DNA of 64,000 nt from Manis javanica (Eukaryota; Chordata; Mammalia; Pholidota; Manidae). The first letter of the stretch is position 1; every line of letters starts with the position of its first letter. The notes beneath the pieces were generated by a model, which worked only from the letters and a program-made list of their open reading frames with translations, was not told the DNA's origin and ran no database searches. Below are positions 10,851-22,484 of this stretch, one piece after another. The stretch spans positions 102,286,001 through 102,350,000 of the forward strand of contig NC_133167.1 in NCBI RefSeq assembly GCF_040802235.1, read 5' to 3'. The position numbers and the translations under genes are program-made.

Positions 10851-11606
10851 TTACCTCTTGCCGATCTCGCTTTGTCGGAGGAACTGGATGTTGTTGGCGC
10901 TGTCGGCCAGCTCGGGGTACTGCTCCACCGAGAGTACGTAGTACCCGTCGTAGCCCTGCACCTTGCCGGCGCTCAGCAGCTGCCGCTTCTCGCCCTCCGT
11001 CCAGAGGCGCGCGCCCTCCTCGCCGTCGCGCACGCGCTGCTGCTCGCGCGCCCAGGCCCGGGCGAGCGCGCGCTGCCGCGCCTGCTCCAGGATGCGCGCC
11101 TTCTCCTCGTCCAGCGTCATGCCGTAGCGCACGTGCAGCGCCAGCGCCCCGAACTGCATCTCCACGTCGGCGAACCTGCGAGTCCTGCCGTTGACCACCG
11201 TGGTGGACTGCGACACCGTCACGTTGATGCCGTTCTCCAGCGCCTTGCGGCCGCTCGTGAGGCGCAGCGTGCCCAGGTCGCTCTCGGGGGTGGTGGTCTT
11301 GATGAAGTAGTGCGTGTCCTTGCCCTCGATGGTGAAGTGCAGGTTCTCCAGGTAGAAGGCGTTGTTGAGCACGGCCGCCACCTTGATGCAGTCCTCGTTG
11401 GCGATGTTGAGCACGTTGGTCTGCACGCGGCCCTGGCTGACGGCCAGCATGACGCCCTTGCCGATCAGGGACTTGACAGTGGCGAACCACAGCCACGAGG
11501 GGGCGCCGGCGCCCCTGCGCCGGCTCACCTGCACCTCTGCCATCTTCCCCAGGGACAGGAAGGCCTTGCCCTCCCTCGCCACTTGCTGCTGAACTCCAAA
11601 AATGGG
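10851..11606 (-). CDS. TENM3: TENM3 last coding exon with stop (Tox-GHH-like domain and TCAP)
   Basis: 756 coding nt (251 residues plus TAA at 10851-10853), starting [20 protein letters not shown] after acceptor TTTCCAG. It then reads [40 protein letters not shown] and [20 protein letters not shown], the degenerate Tox-GHH nuclease-like module found at the end of all teneurins. I cannot confirm catalytic residues and infer no nuclease activity. GINVTVSQ is a potential N-glycosylation site, and NGRTRRFAD contains the furin-type motif RTRR (11175-11186). The last 43 codons are the TCAP-3 peptide. The exon is very CpG-rich and nearly all its codons end in G or C. The terminal SEIGKR identifies TENM3 among the four paralogues. 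Confidence 0.97.
   Translation of the reverse strand, partial: PIFGVQQQVAREGKAFLSLGKMAEVQVSRRRGAGAPSWLWFATVKSLIGKGVMLAVSQGRVQTNVLNIANEDCIKVAAVLNNAFYLENLHFTIEGKDTHYFIKTTTPESDLGTLRLTSGRKALENGINVTVSQSTTVVNGRTRRFADVEMQFGALALHVRYGMTLDEEKARILEQARQRALARAWAREQQRVRDGEEGARLWTEGEKRQLLSAGKVQGYDGYYVLSVEQYPELADSANNIQFLRQSEIGKR
10854..10982 (-). other. TENM3: Teneurin C-terminal associated peptide 3 (TCAP-3) region
   Basis: The last 43 codons begin [17 protein letters not shown] directly after the dibasic pair KR (10983-10988) and end [11 protein letters not shown] plus GKR. The flanking dibasic site and the terminal Gly-Lys-Arg are the layout of a peptide that could be released and C-terminally amidated. 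TCAPs are described as CRF-like bioactive peptides that act on latrophilin and dystroglycan-linked signalling. Whether this segment is released from TENM3 by proteolysis or by a short transcript is not visible in the sequence. Confidence 0.85.
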
Positions 11607-13620
11607 CTGGAAAGTGAAACAGAACAGGGGGGCAGTTTAGAGAACATCTGCAGTTCTTGGGTGCCGGGGGAGCCAGGCTTCCAAGGGGTCTCCCGCTCCT
11701 GACCAAATAAGAGGTGGGGGGCTTCGGTGGAGGGCCCCAAGGCATTTGTTAAAATCTCAGTTGGCTCTTGCACTCAAGATCCCTGCCCCTCAAGTTGATC
11801 CAAATGTATTTTAAAACAGAAGAAGAGGTAACTCCATCACATATTAAGTGGTTTTTGATTTTTAACATGGCCAAAATGTTCATGTTTTCAGCATTTTTCT
11901 TTGAATTGAGATGCCTTTCCCCACGCCCATCCCATTTGGAAAACAGCTATTCAGGTCCTCCATCCCTGCACCTTTCTCCATGGGAGGCTGAGGAGAAAGC
12001 CCCCAACACAGAGAAGGATTTGAAAGGCCAGGGGTGCCCAGGGCCGGGTCACCTTGTCCCACTTTGAAATGTGTGTGCTTTTAGATAAACTGTAAAAGTT
12101 TCTCCTGGCAAACGTAGCTTTCAAACTGACTTTCACCAGTGTCACTGCAGAACTGAAATGTGCAAAGACGAGTGTACCGCGAGACAGCTGGAGATAAGCA
12201 TTTTTTACTTTAGGAAAACAATACTTTTTCGGTAGACTTAGGGACAGTGGGCCATCTATATTAGCAAGTGTTTTAAATTGGGGTCATCTTGGCCATTTCT
12301 ATACTACCAGATGTTTGTCTGGCTAGTGTTTTCCAAATGGGAACATCTGTCTCATTTGTAGCAGTGAAAGAAACATTTGTTTTTCTGCACTTGAGGCAGT
12401 CTCAGTGTCTTTGCAGATGATTCCCTAAGCTGTCCTTATGGTGTGCGTCTCTTGACACAGAACCCAAAACATATTTAAAAGGCTGCCTGTAAGAGAAGTT
12501 GGCAAGTCCATTTGTACAGTAAAGACTTAAGTGTTTTCAGACGTGTTGGAAAGTAATACACAGTCTGGGCGTGCTTATTCAAATGCATTAGGAAATGTTA
12601 GTATGTCTTCCTGCCCCTTTATCAGTGTGGATATATTTGCAATTAGAAATGTTAACATGGCTTCCAGATCTTGGAACCTTGATGGATTTTGCTTTTTAAA
12701 TGTAAAGGTGACATCTGAAAAAGGAATTTTTTATGTTAAGTATGAAACATGTACCAGAAGACAGTCAGTGGCACTGCATGTACTGTGTGTTGTGTGTTTT
12801 AGCCATGATAACCTTTTCTCTTTGTATTCATTGACATTATAGGAAACTGCTCAAGGGGAGGGGGGGATTAATTTTTCTAAGAAACTTTGCACTTTCTTCT
12901 CCTTGTTCTGGGCTAACCCAGTTTCTTGATCTTTAATTATTCTTGCTTTAAGCTAGAAATGCCAGTGTTTTGTTGTACATTCCTTTCTGATCTCTTAAAT
13001 GGTGGGAATTTAAAGTGTCATTTTCTGAAATGGCACCTCTGACTCTGCAATTTTCCATCCTTTTTTTCCCCCCTTTGAACAGTTACAAGCTTCATGGTCT
13101 GTTATTTTCAGGAAAATTCTATAAACACCTAGTTATAGGTGGAGCTTTAGCAGAGGACGTTTTATTTTTTTAAATCTTTTTCCAGGAAACACGGTTAGTA
13201 TTTTACAGAAGTTGAACTTTGTGGCATTGTTTGTGGGCTGCTAATTCATAATATGAATCCCCTGCCTTCCTGTTTATGGTACCTTGGCCTTCAGGTTCCC
13301 AGTGCAATAAATGTGATTTCATGGGGTTCTTTGTAGCAACTTTGCACTAAAAACGAGCTTCCTCATTTTATTACCTTCTGATAATGTCTTTCGATGTTTT
13401 TATTAGCATCACTAAAAACAGATTTAAGCCTGTTTAACAGGCCCCTGGTTTGTAGAACAGAAATGCAGAGGGAAGTGTTATTTTACTTCCCTAAAAGAGT
13501 AAAAAAGTTAAAAACTGTCTTTGGTACAGCTTTCCTAAGGGTAGTTTGATGAGATATGGGGAAATAAGACACAAGTAAGACATTCATCCCCTTCTCATAG
13601 TTTTGCTTTTTGTTTCTCAC
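11607..13620 (-). other. TENM3: TENM3 intron between window exons 12 and 13
   Basis: About 2.0 kb with donor GTGAGA at the right end and acceptor TTTCCAG at the left end. Mostly unique AT-rich sequence; no repeat family, RNA gene or extra exon was recognised. Short ORFs here have no family resemblance. Confidence 0.8.
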
Positions 13621-13751
13621 CGGTATATCATCCCACTGCTGACTCTTCACCAATTCGTAAGAAGGCTCCGTTAAATCAAATTTGGGAACCGGGAACCCAG
13701 GAATAGCATTGTGCAGATGGAAGCCGAATGTCACCAGCCAGCTGTTAACAT
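13621..13751 (-). CDS. TENM3: TENM3 coding exon, window exon 12 of 13 (linker after RHS core)
   Basis: 131 nt, phase 1 in (acceptor TCTCTTAG) and phase 0 out (ATA CCG before donor GTGAGA). It encodes [20 protein letters not shown], then [20 protein letters not shown], then DDIP. This chain exits the barrel and leads to the antibiotic-binding-domain-like and toxin-like C-terminal modules. The joined frame reads DYIT-DVNSWL upstream and [12 protein letters not shown] downstream, matching the known order in teneurin-3. Confidence 0.95.
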
Positions 13752-16483
13752 CTAAGAGAAGAACGTTCAAAAGGGAAAGTGTTAGAGTTATTTTGTGCTT
13801 TTATAGATTTAAACCCTTACCTTAAAAACCTAAATTCACAAATATATAATAACCTGGAAAATAGCACATGTTTGCCTTCCTCCTATAATTCACAACCTGC
13901 TGTTTTTAGATGTGAAGACAAGAGCTTCAACAGCAGAACTCTGGCAAGGACCACAGAAAATGCAGAGTAATAGATAACTCACTTAGACAGACTGGGTGAA
14001 CTGTTATATGCGCTAAGTTGCGTCTTGTGCTAGTAATTGTGATAAAAAAGGGTAATAACAATGCACGGCAGCTTGAAAGAGACATGGCTGTCGAAAACAG
14101 ATGAAACTGGTTTTGTTGTTAGTAAAGGCTGGTCTTCATTAGAAGTTGTGTGTTACTAGCTTTCAAAAGTGATTGCCCAGGGATAGGTGGACTTCCACAA
14201 CCCATTTTCGATTAATAAAAACCCTAAATTGAGAGTATTAAAATCACCGGTTGATTCTTAATCAAAGATGAATGCTGAAAGCGGGCAAAACTGGCCAAGG
14301 GCACAGAAGCTCTGATTACCATCGGTTATGGATTCAAAGGCTCACCGTGCACAGGTGGAAACCAACTTTTTGGGATGAGAACCTGGAAGCCTTTAAAATG
14401 GCATTTTAAAATACTGCCATATGACTCCAAAAGCCATTAAGCTCTGAATAAGGCTTTTATTCTATTCTGGAGGTTGTAATGTTACAGAACTACTCAGCAG
14501 GCTTGCAGCTTTATGAGTACAGTTGGGTGTAGATTATTTTATATATTAAGCACATTGCTGGAAAATTTGAAATTGCATTTTGCCTAATATATTTTATGCT
14601 GTTCCATCTCTCTTTTGATGCTTTTCAGAAAATGCTGCTATGGCATTCCCTGCAGTCTACGTTGCTAGGAGAGGATGAATTCAGGAGCTGTGGGCTTTCC
14701 AGCCTTTCAGCCAGCCCCTGTCAACACCTCTTAAATAACCAGTGGCAAACTGCTTGTCAGAATGATGGAGAGCCACTTGCTTCCTATTTCCTTCCCTAGG
14801 GCACAAACTCTCACCTCATCACCAGGCTGGCAGGTCCTTTGTCCAGGCAGCATATGGCTATAAAACCAGAGGTATTGTCTCTCTTTTAAATGGAGTGGGG
14901 TGGCGGTGATGGTGGTGGGAGAAATAAATCCCAGGTTCATCATGGAGGACAGAAAGCCATATATTTCTGTGTGTGTGAGAGTGTATAGAAGGTTACATGC
15001 AATATTCATATTTTGGAGAAAATTCTTTCTTCTGAATGGTACAGTATTGGGGGTAAAGGTCTCCTACTATGAGACAGTGAATACCAGAGGGTCTTAAGTA
15101 AGGCCAAAAGAATGGAACTTGAAAGTGGATGTGCCCCGAAAAACTCTAAAGTAGAATACTGTAAGGGCGATGCTGAATCAAGATGCTGAAGGAAGGGACT
15201 TTCAGTGGTTCACATGGAAGAGAGCCTGAAGAGCTTAGGCAGTCTGGAAAAGCAGATGGCAGATGTGAAGTGAACAGGGGTAGCATTTTGAGAGCTGTAC
15301 CAGAACTGAGAGAACAGATACCTCAGTATGCTTCAAATACCAAGCAAGAAAAGACACGGCCTGAAGGAGAATCTAACACAAGACAAGCAACACAGAAGTG
15401 CCCTAAACCAAACAAAAGAAAACAGGAAAGAACCTTCCTCCAGGAAATATAAATGTGGTAGAGGGGTTAATTATGGCAGAGTGATTCAGGAGTGCAAGGT
15501 GGAAGCAGAAGGATTTGGAATCTTTGGAGTAGAGGATAAGGGAAGGAGTCAGCTCCCTAAAGGGAACTAGAATACAAGCAGCTTGTCTGTTTCACATCCT
15601 GGTTGTTCTGTGGTGGCAGAAGTGGGATCAGATGTTTTAAATTGGATCACGTGCTAAACTTGGAAAGATCTTAAATCTTAAGCCTTGAAAATTACCTCAT
15701 TTTGGCAGAAAACTTAGAGTGTCTATTAATAGTTTCATCACGTAAGAACTTCACTAAATGGCGAGGAAGACAGTAGCATAAGAGAACAGAAGTGAGAACA
15801 GAACAGGATCTACTGGCTAAGCAACTGAGGGTAGAAACTGTTCCACTGTGGTCCTGAGAAGATGGTGGTGGAGAGAGAGACTAACACCTCCCAGGGATGA
15901 GACAGTGAGTCACTGCACTGTATTTCACATCAGTTCCTCTGTTAGAACTTCACATGTGTATAAAAGAAAAATCAAAGTTACACGTTTAGTGAGGTAGTTA
16001 CTACTTAAAGCAGAACTGCATACATTATTGTATTTTATACCATAGGATAGGCATTATTACCCCATTTTACTAAGGAAACAGAAAAAAAAATTATATGACT
16101 TGTCTAAAACACCACCCAACTGGTAAGAGAGGGGCTGGGATTGGCACTCCAATCTGGGGACTCCAAGTTTATCATGTTTTTTGCACCAAAAGAAAACACG
16201 TCACTTCCCTTCTTTGAGTGACTGGATTTTGCGTTATTTCAGAAATTTGTGGCCTTGAACATTGGCAGGCAGAATAGGCAGTAACAAACTATGTCTCAGT
16301 TTTCCTTTGTGGTTCTTCTATGGTTTCATAGAGAAATAAATACATTTAAAAGGTTAGGCATTTACTTTTGCATGGTAAATAGTAAAGGGTAAAGGTAAAG
16401 AAAAAGCAGCTCCAGTTATTTGTGTATTCATCTGACGATTAAAGTAATTCAGCACTTGGAAAGGGAAAAAAAATTGTGCCTAC
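13752..16483 (-). other. TENM3: TENM3 intron between window exons 11 and 12
   Basis: About 2.7 kb of mainly unique sequence. It holds a minus-strand MIR at about 16040-16175 and a purine-rich stretch at about 15180-15560 that keeps short open frames by composition alone. Nothing else was recognised. Confidence 0.8.
16040..16175 (-). repeat. MIR SINE, minus orientation
   Basis: Plus-strand text TAGGCATTATTACCCCATTT, then TACTAAGGAAACAG, then TGACTTGTCTAAAACACCAC and GGGGCTGGGATTGGCACTCC follows the reverse complement of MIR (CCCATTTTACAGATGAGGAAACTG...GACTTGCCCAAGGTCAC...GCTGGGATT). Confidence 0.75.
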
Positions 16484-18095
16484 CTGTGATGTAATCTTTC
16501 ACATCATGGATTTTGCTGGCAGGGTTGTTATTCCGAAACATATACAGGTTAAAAGGAGCTGGGTCCTTCCCAATTCTTTTCCAGATTTCTATGTCAGGAG
16601 TTGTCCATCGTCCTGCCAAAATGTCATAATCTCTTTCTCCAAAGTGGATCAATTTCGTGAGCGGGTCATACAAGCCACCGTGAAATCCAATTACCAGTTG
16701 AAAGTCAATATTGGAGTCAAAATAGATCTCGCCATATGCAGTGTACTGAATCTGTTTTAGCATAAGCCCATTGCTACTGAAAACAGCCAAGGGGGTCCCC
16801 GTGTTATCTGATGCAATGTAGAATTCATCTCCACTGCTGATTTCCATGGCAAAAAGATGCCCTTGGAGATCATAGTAGAGGGAGGTGATTTCTGAACTGG
16901 AATGGTTGTAGACGTGTGTGATCCTAGTGGGATAAGTTAGGTCAGCATAAAAAAACTGCAGGTGCTGTCCCAGACTAGTTTTGCTAGACACGCGTCTTCC
17001 TAGGCCATCGTAACGATAGATCACTGTCCAGCCACTGCCTTTACTGTAAACTCGTGTCAGGAGCCCCTTGGAGCTATACTCAAAGATCTCTGTGCCTCTT
17101 TGACGCAGGAAACCATCTTCATCCAACCGATACTGAACATCTCCCAGTCGGGTGATTCTGTCTCTCAGGTCATAGCGAAGAGGTGTCAGACGTGCGCTGT
17201 TGCTAGGGTTCAGCAAATGGAGGTTTCCATTCAGATCGTAGTTGTACCGCCACATGATCTTTTCATTCAGATAAACTGTCTGGAGCTGTCCATCAACGTC
17301 ATATTCATAAGCGTACTTGGTAGTGTTGGCAAAGGGCCCTATTTTAATCTCTCTCTTGGTTACCCGGCCCATGTTATCATATTGAATTGTAATCCAGTAC
17401 ATGAGCGACCTGAATATCTCGTACTGAATTTCCTTGATGCGGCCATGAGCATCAAAGTGCTTCGTGTAGGTCATTACCGCTGTGGAAATGATCTGGTTAA
17501 TATCATAATATATAACTCCAAATTTCCCAAACTGCTCAACTTTGCCAGAAATGTCATCAAACTGATAGAGATCAATGGGCAGTGGTGTTTCATTGATGAC
17601 GCCCTGCATGCTGGTCACTCGAAAGCTGTTGTCATAGCTATAGTCAAATCTAGCATTTACCATCCCATCTTCACTAAAGCGGAAAATCTGTCTGTCAATC
17701 AGGGGGCCAATTTGTCTGTATCTAATGGTGCAAATAAAACCATCACTCTGGAGGTTTACTGTCTTCAGGACCCCTGCTGTTTCATCATAGGTAAAACTGA
17801 CTCTCGTGCTATCATACAGAATTTCCGAGAGCCTGGTCTGCCTTCTGTACTTGAATAAGACCCTCCGACTTGTGCCCAGGAAAGCCGTTTGCAGAAGCAG
17901 CCCCTCCTCGTTGTAGTCAGTGATGACAGAAGCATTGCTTTCCGGGGGGTTGTATATGTTCCGGTAGTAGCCAATGGACCGGATGGTCTGCATGGTGTGG
18001 CGAGCCACACTGGGCATGGTGATGGCGGACAGCCGGTCCCACATATCGTACTCGAAAATGTACTGCCGCTGGCTGTGAAGCAGAAGAACCATGGA
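16484..18095 (-). CDS. TENM3: TENM3 large coding exon, window exon 11 of 13 (YD shell and RHS core)
   Basis: 1,612 nt of uninterrupted frame (537 codons plus one base). It starts [20 protein letters not shown] after acceptor CTTTGCAG and ends DVKDYIT plus G before donor GTAGGCAC. It builds most of the YD barrel, with repeats such as [25 protein letters not shown] and [11 protein letters not shown]. Near its end (about 16520-16660) is the RHS-associated core signature [14 protein letters not shown] followed by [11 protein letters not shown], which plugs the barrel. In bacterial RHS proteins this core is an autoprotease. In teneurins the barrel is retained but cleavage is not established. Potential N-glycosylation sites include NASV, NTTK and NHSS. 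The opposite-strand 252-aa ORF is a shadow. Confidence 0.97.
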
Positions 18096-21067
18096 CTGCA
18101 AAGACAGAACATATTTGTGAATGGGGGACACAAAAGCAGATTTGGTGATCACAAATACACAAACATTCTGCTTGGGAAAATGATTTTCATTTTAATCGAG
18201 TTATCCTTGACCTGACATTGTTGTTAACGATTCCTTGCCTAATTTGCGTGGATGCTTAATTGTGACGGGTTCTGCAGTTAGTGGCCTGAGATTCATAATG
18301 TGCTACTTGTCATGATTGTACTATTCTTTTTCCTGGCATTCACAGCCAGGCAGCAGATTGTCAATGGATTTCGATAAGTCATAATACAGGCACGAGCAGA
18401 GCTGCTTTAAAGACAATATTTCAAGAAGAAAACAGCATATGGGAAATGCAATCCTATCCATAATTAGCAATTATTTAGTAAGGTGGCTTCCCCCCACCCT
18501 CACTTGATTGAAGAGCCACTCAAATCACATTTTAATTTCCTGTGCATCTGGGGGAGGACCAAAGCCTTCAAAATACTACTTTATGAAGAAGAGACATAAA
18601 ATTAGCCCAAAATGGATAATATGTACATAAAGTGTCAACGTCGACAAACATTGCTGAGTTAATCTCATGGTGAATGAGAACTGCACAGACCCTTAATAGA
18701 AATATGGGTCCAGACAGGGTTTCTGTCTGCAAAATTTTTATATGGCATCTGTAATGACAGTAAATTCTACATTTTGAAATTCCCTTTTATGAGTACCGAA
18801 TCCGATTTGTATGTAAGATGCTGCAAGAATGGTTTCTGGGCTACAAACTGCTTTGATGCTGAATTATCAAGGGGATAAATACATAAACAGGCTCTGCTTA
18901 TTTTGCAAGTAGTTGCAGGAAGACAAAAGGCAGTAATTTTTGAGGCCAGCACGAGAGGAGGGCAGCCCTGCAGATGGGTAAGGAAAGCTCAGTGGTAATA
19001 GCATGAGCACTCTGCCCTCCCAAGGAGCTTCCTCTACACGGACCACAGGGAGGATGGTGGCCCTGGGAGCATGCTTAGGGGAGGAGCCCTCCCAGGGCTG
19101 GCTCTTTGCTTTGGATGTGGAAATGCAGAATCCCTTGCCAGGGCTCATTCATTTTCCCCTTCTTGTCCATCACCTTGAGAAGAAGTGTGCACGGCTTAGG
19201 CTTCTGTAGAATCTCCTCTGTGGGCGTATGTAGGGGCACTTTTTTATGCAGGCAGCGTGTTAAGTGTCTTGAGAGTTATTTCCAATAGTTTGCGTTCTTC
19301 CTAAGAAGGCTCGGACTATGGCTGAACTCCCAGGACTTGGTAGCTAGTTCTGCAGTTCATTTAAATCCTATTTGATGGCATTTAGTAAAACATGAGTTGT
19401 ATTTTGCTGTGAATGAGTTTGGCTTGGTGTGCGTGTCCTAGCAGGGCGGTGGAAGTGGGCTGCATGGATTTTAGGGGTTTGGAAGGGATGATGAGAAGGT
19501 GCTCGTTGGCTCTTCTGACCCCCGTGGTGATTTCCGTTCCTGCTGGTGGCTCTTATCAATGATATGTATGCAAACAGGGTTTGGTCTCATTAGGATCACT
19601 TGGCTCAATTTTTAGGGCCAGGGTATTTATATTTCTGTACTCTTCTCTGTAATGTACTTAATTTAAATTGCGAAAAGTGTTCCAGAATGAGGTAGCAATC
19701 CACTCCCGGTTTCCTCAGAGGGAAGCTGCCTTGGGGCTTGTTGACTGGACGTAAAGTATTTACCAGGGGTTAGGATTTGCTCCCAGGAAGTGTGTGTAGG
19801 GGCTTCTCTGCAGCCTCCCAACAAATACCCAGGTGGATGACCCACTACAGGGTGTGACAATCTGCATGGAGGGCGTTTGTCCTCTACCAGACTCAAGGTG
19901 GTGTCTCTCCTAAGGAGAGCAGATAAGCAGGTTTGCAAGAGGAGGGATTGGCACGCACGGTCCTAGCGAGAGCCCCCGTAGTCGGTGGCATTCTACAGTG
20001 AACTTTGCACCTGAAACTGATTCTAGGAAGAGTAGCCTGTGTCTAGGTTTCTGGAATTACATGGGATGACGAGGCAGGCGGCTAGGGTCAGCCTGCGGAT
20101 TGCCCAGCATACCTCTGGAGAATAAGATTGTGGGCGGTGCACACACCAGCGGCGTGGCCGTGAATCTGTGGATGAATAAGGTGACTCTGTGCCACGCGAG
20201 GGTGGAGGTGGTAAGGGTCAGGAGCTGCTGCCAGTGGTAGAGCGCTCTGAGGTGTGACAGGCATCAGAACTCAACGGCAGCACTTTCTCGTGCCAGCGTC
20301 TGCCTCAAAGGCAAATGGAACACCCCATGAGGGGGCTCTCTGGTGGATCTTACTTCCTAAGAAAGGACCTGCAGAGATGTGGCCCTTCCCCTTCTTTTTC
20401 CTTTTGTCCCCCTTGACCCTGGTCACCCCCACAGACCTCACCTCGTAGGACTTGGACTTTTACATGTGTGTAAATGTAAGTCTCCTTTGGTATTGTGCAC
20501 AGTTGTTAAGAACGGGGGAGCCTACGCTGGGGTGCTCACCTTCCCTCAGCAGAAGAAAGGAGATGCCATGGAGGGCCTGAGGTGTGGCTTTCTAAAAAAT
20601 AGCCTCTTTTGGTCACTAATGCCTAAACGGGATCTACATGCTTTTTACGGCTATGTTGAAGCTCTGCCAGCAACAGCACACAACTGACAGTTTTAACTGC
20701 TAATGGAAGGCTCTTAAATGAAAGAGCTCGCATGGAGATTATTTACAAATGACTTACACGCTCAAGGCCTAATTTGTGAATGTTGTCGCTGTATAGCTTG
20801 GCAGGTGGACAGCGTTATTGCTTGTTTGTTTACCACATAAATCACTTAAAAGGGTCTCAGATAGTAGAACTTAACTAAGGAGAAACTACTTTGCTAATGC
20901 GAGATTCATCACTGCTGCACAAATGTGACTTCTGTATCAATACTTAGAATAATAAATGGAACTCAGTTGCGTGCCTTCGGTTTGTGTCCCCTGCAGGGCT
21001 CTGCATGACTGCTGAAAACACCAGTCGTCGTCGTTTCCCTCTCTTTCTGCTTAGTGTGCAGACATAC
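18096..21067 (-). other. TENM3: TENM3 intron between window exons 10 and 11
   Basis: About 3.0 kb. Two stretches, about 18290-18480 and 20700-20860, are unique, AT-rich and contain clustered TAAT, CATNNNAT and forkhead-like (TGTTTGTTTAC) words, which gives them an enhancer-like texture. The middle part is GC-richer, without a recognised repeat. No extra exon is evident. Confidence 0.75.
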
Positions 21068-21364
21068 CTTTTCTAAGTATGTGTAACTCCATGTTTTGCC
21101 ATCAGCAAAGACCCGAGACACAATCCTCCCCTGTCCGTCGTAATCGACTTTCTCGCTGGTGGTTCCTCGCTGGATGCTGGCGATTTGACCCGTGGACGAG
21201 TAAGTGACATTGACGGCCATCAGCTTGCTGCTCGGCAGCCAGAGAGTCGGGTGCCCCGACGTGTCATAGGCAATCCTCAGCAGAAATTTACGGTGGTCAT
21301 CATAGATCTTTTCTGTCTTTGTTGTTCGATCAAAGTCAACCGAAAGGAGGTTTCTACCATTAAC
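21068..21364 (-). CDS. TENM3: TENM3 coding exon, window exon 10 of 13 (YD shell)
   Basis: 297 nt, exactly 99 codons, phase 0 at both ends, so it could be skipped without a frameshift. The acceptor is CGCAACAG and the donor AAG|GTATGTC. It encodes [80 protein letters not shown] and [32 protein letters not shown] and [17 protein letters not shown] are YD repeats. NVTY is a potential N-glycosylation site. Confidence 0.95.
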
Positions 21365-22436
21365 CTGTTGCGACACAAATAAGATGATAAAATAAATCAC
21401 GCTACTCCAATGCTAGTCCCTTATGACTCTTCAGCGTCCCCACTATTGTTTAAACACCATTTATGATGATTGATTCTCTTTGTCAGTAAATTAATTTAGC
21501 AACTTCTTGGGCACAAGTGCAAGGCAGTAGATTAACTGCGCTTTTAAAAGGTTTCATTAAGCAGAAAGACAGCCTGGCATTTGTTCAAAACCTTTCCAAT
21601 TAAGTTTTGTAAACTTAAGCGGCTGATAAGAAAAACACCAAAATGTATTTGCTTTAAAGTTTGTTCAGAAGATATGAAGGTGGTAAACACGACATCTCCA
21701 TAAATTACTCAAAGTCCATCCCCCCCTAAGATACTGGAAAATAATTGCGCAGTAGATTAATCATGGATACATTAAATAAAACAGTGGTAAATGTGACTCT
21801 AGCTCTTTGAAGAGCAGTTAAGTAGAAGTTGGAACCCACATTACTGTAAATTATTAATGAGCTTAAATAGCAGGAGGTTACAAACATGATCATCGCTTTT
21901 GGCCAAGTGCTGAGATGTCACAGTTTTTTAGGATGCCTCCTTCTTTGATAACATCTGGTTAACTGGCAAGGACTTTGGGCCCTTGACTCCCCTGTCCACA
22001 TGGTCTGACCGCTGTGCTTAGTTCACAAATCTAGTACCACGTTGTTGTAATAGGGTCTCCGCGTGGCTCTGCCATATCCAGAATCTCTGACTACATGCAG
22101 CTGTTACTGTCTGTGATCTGACGCATATGCAAGCCGGCATTTGTTACTGCAATGGGGAATGTGGCCTTGGTTAAACTCTACTTTACAAACAGAATGCAAT
22201 GTCCTGGGGATGCTCTAGGAGGAATGGGGGTCCATTCTCTGGTTTTCTGCAGCACTTCTGTGGCTGTAAAGCCTTGTACATAACTAAATGCATGTACACT
22301 ATTGGACTGTTAAAAATTAAATGGGAAACCTTAGTTTTATATGACCACATCCGAGCTAGAATCTTCAAAATGGATAGCTCCAGATGGTCAGTTATACCTG
22401 CACCACATCCGCACCTGTGACTATGTAAGTATATGC

Positions 22437-22484
22437 GCATATACATGCATACATATATATATGTACATATACATGTATATTTAT
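22437..22484. repeat. (TA/CATA)n simple repeat
   Basis: Alternating purine-pyrimidine AT-rich run including CATACATATATATATGTACA and TACATGTATATT. Confidence 0.85.

Noticed and set aside
10812-11702. 296-aa open frame on the plus strand opposite the last TENM3 exon
   Set aside because: It mirrors the GC-rich TENM3 coding strand and has no recognisable domain. The minus-strand frame is a clear teneurin.
17100-17858. 252-aa plus-strand open frame opposite the large YD exon
   Set aside because: Shadow of the 537-codon teneurin frame on the other strand; no family resemblance.
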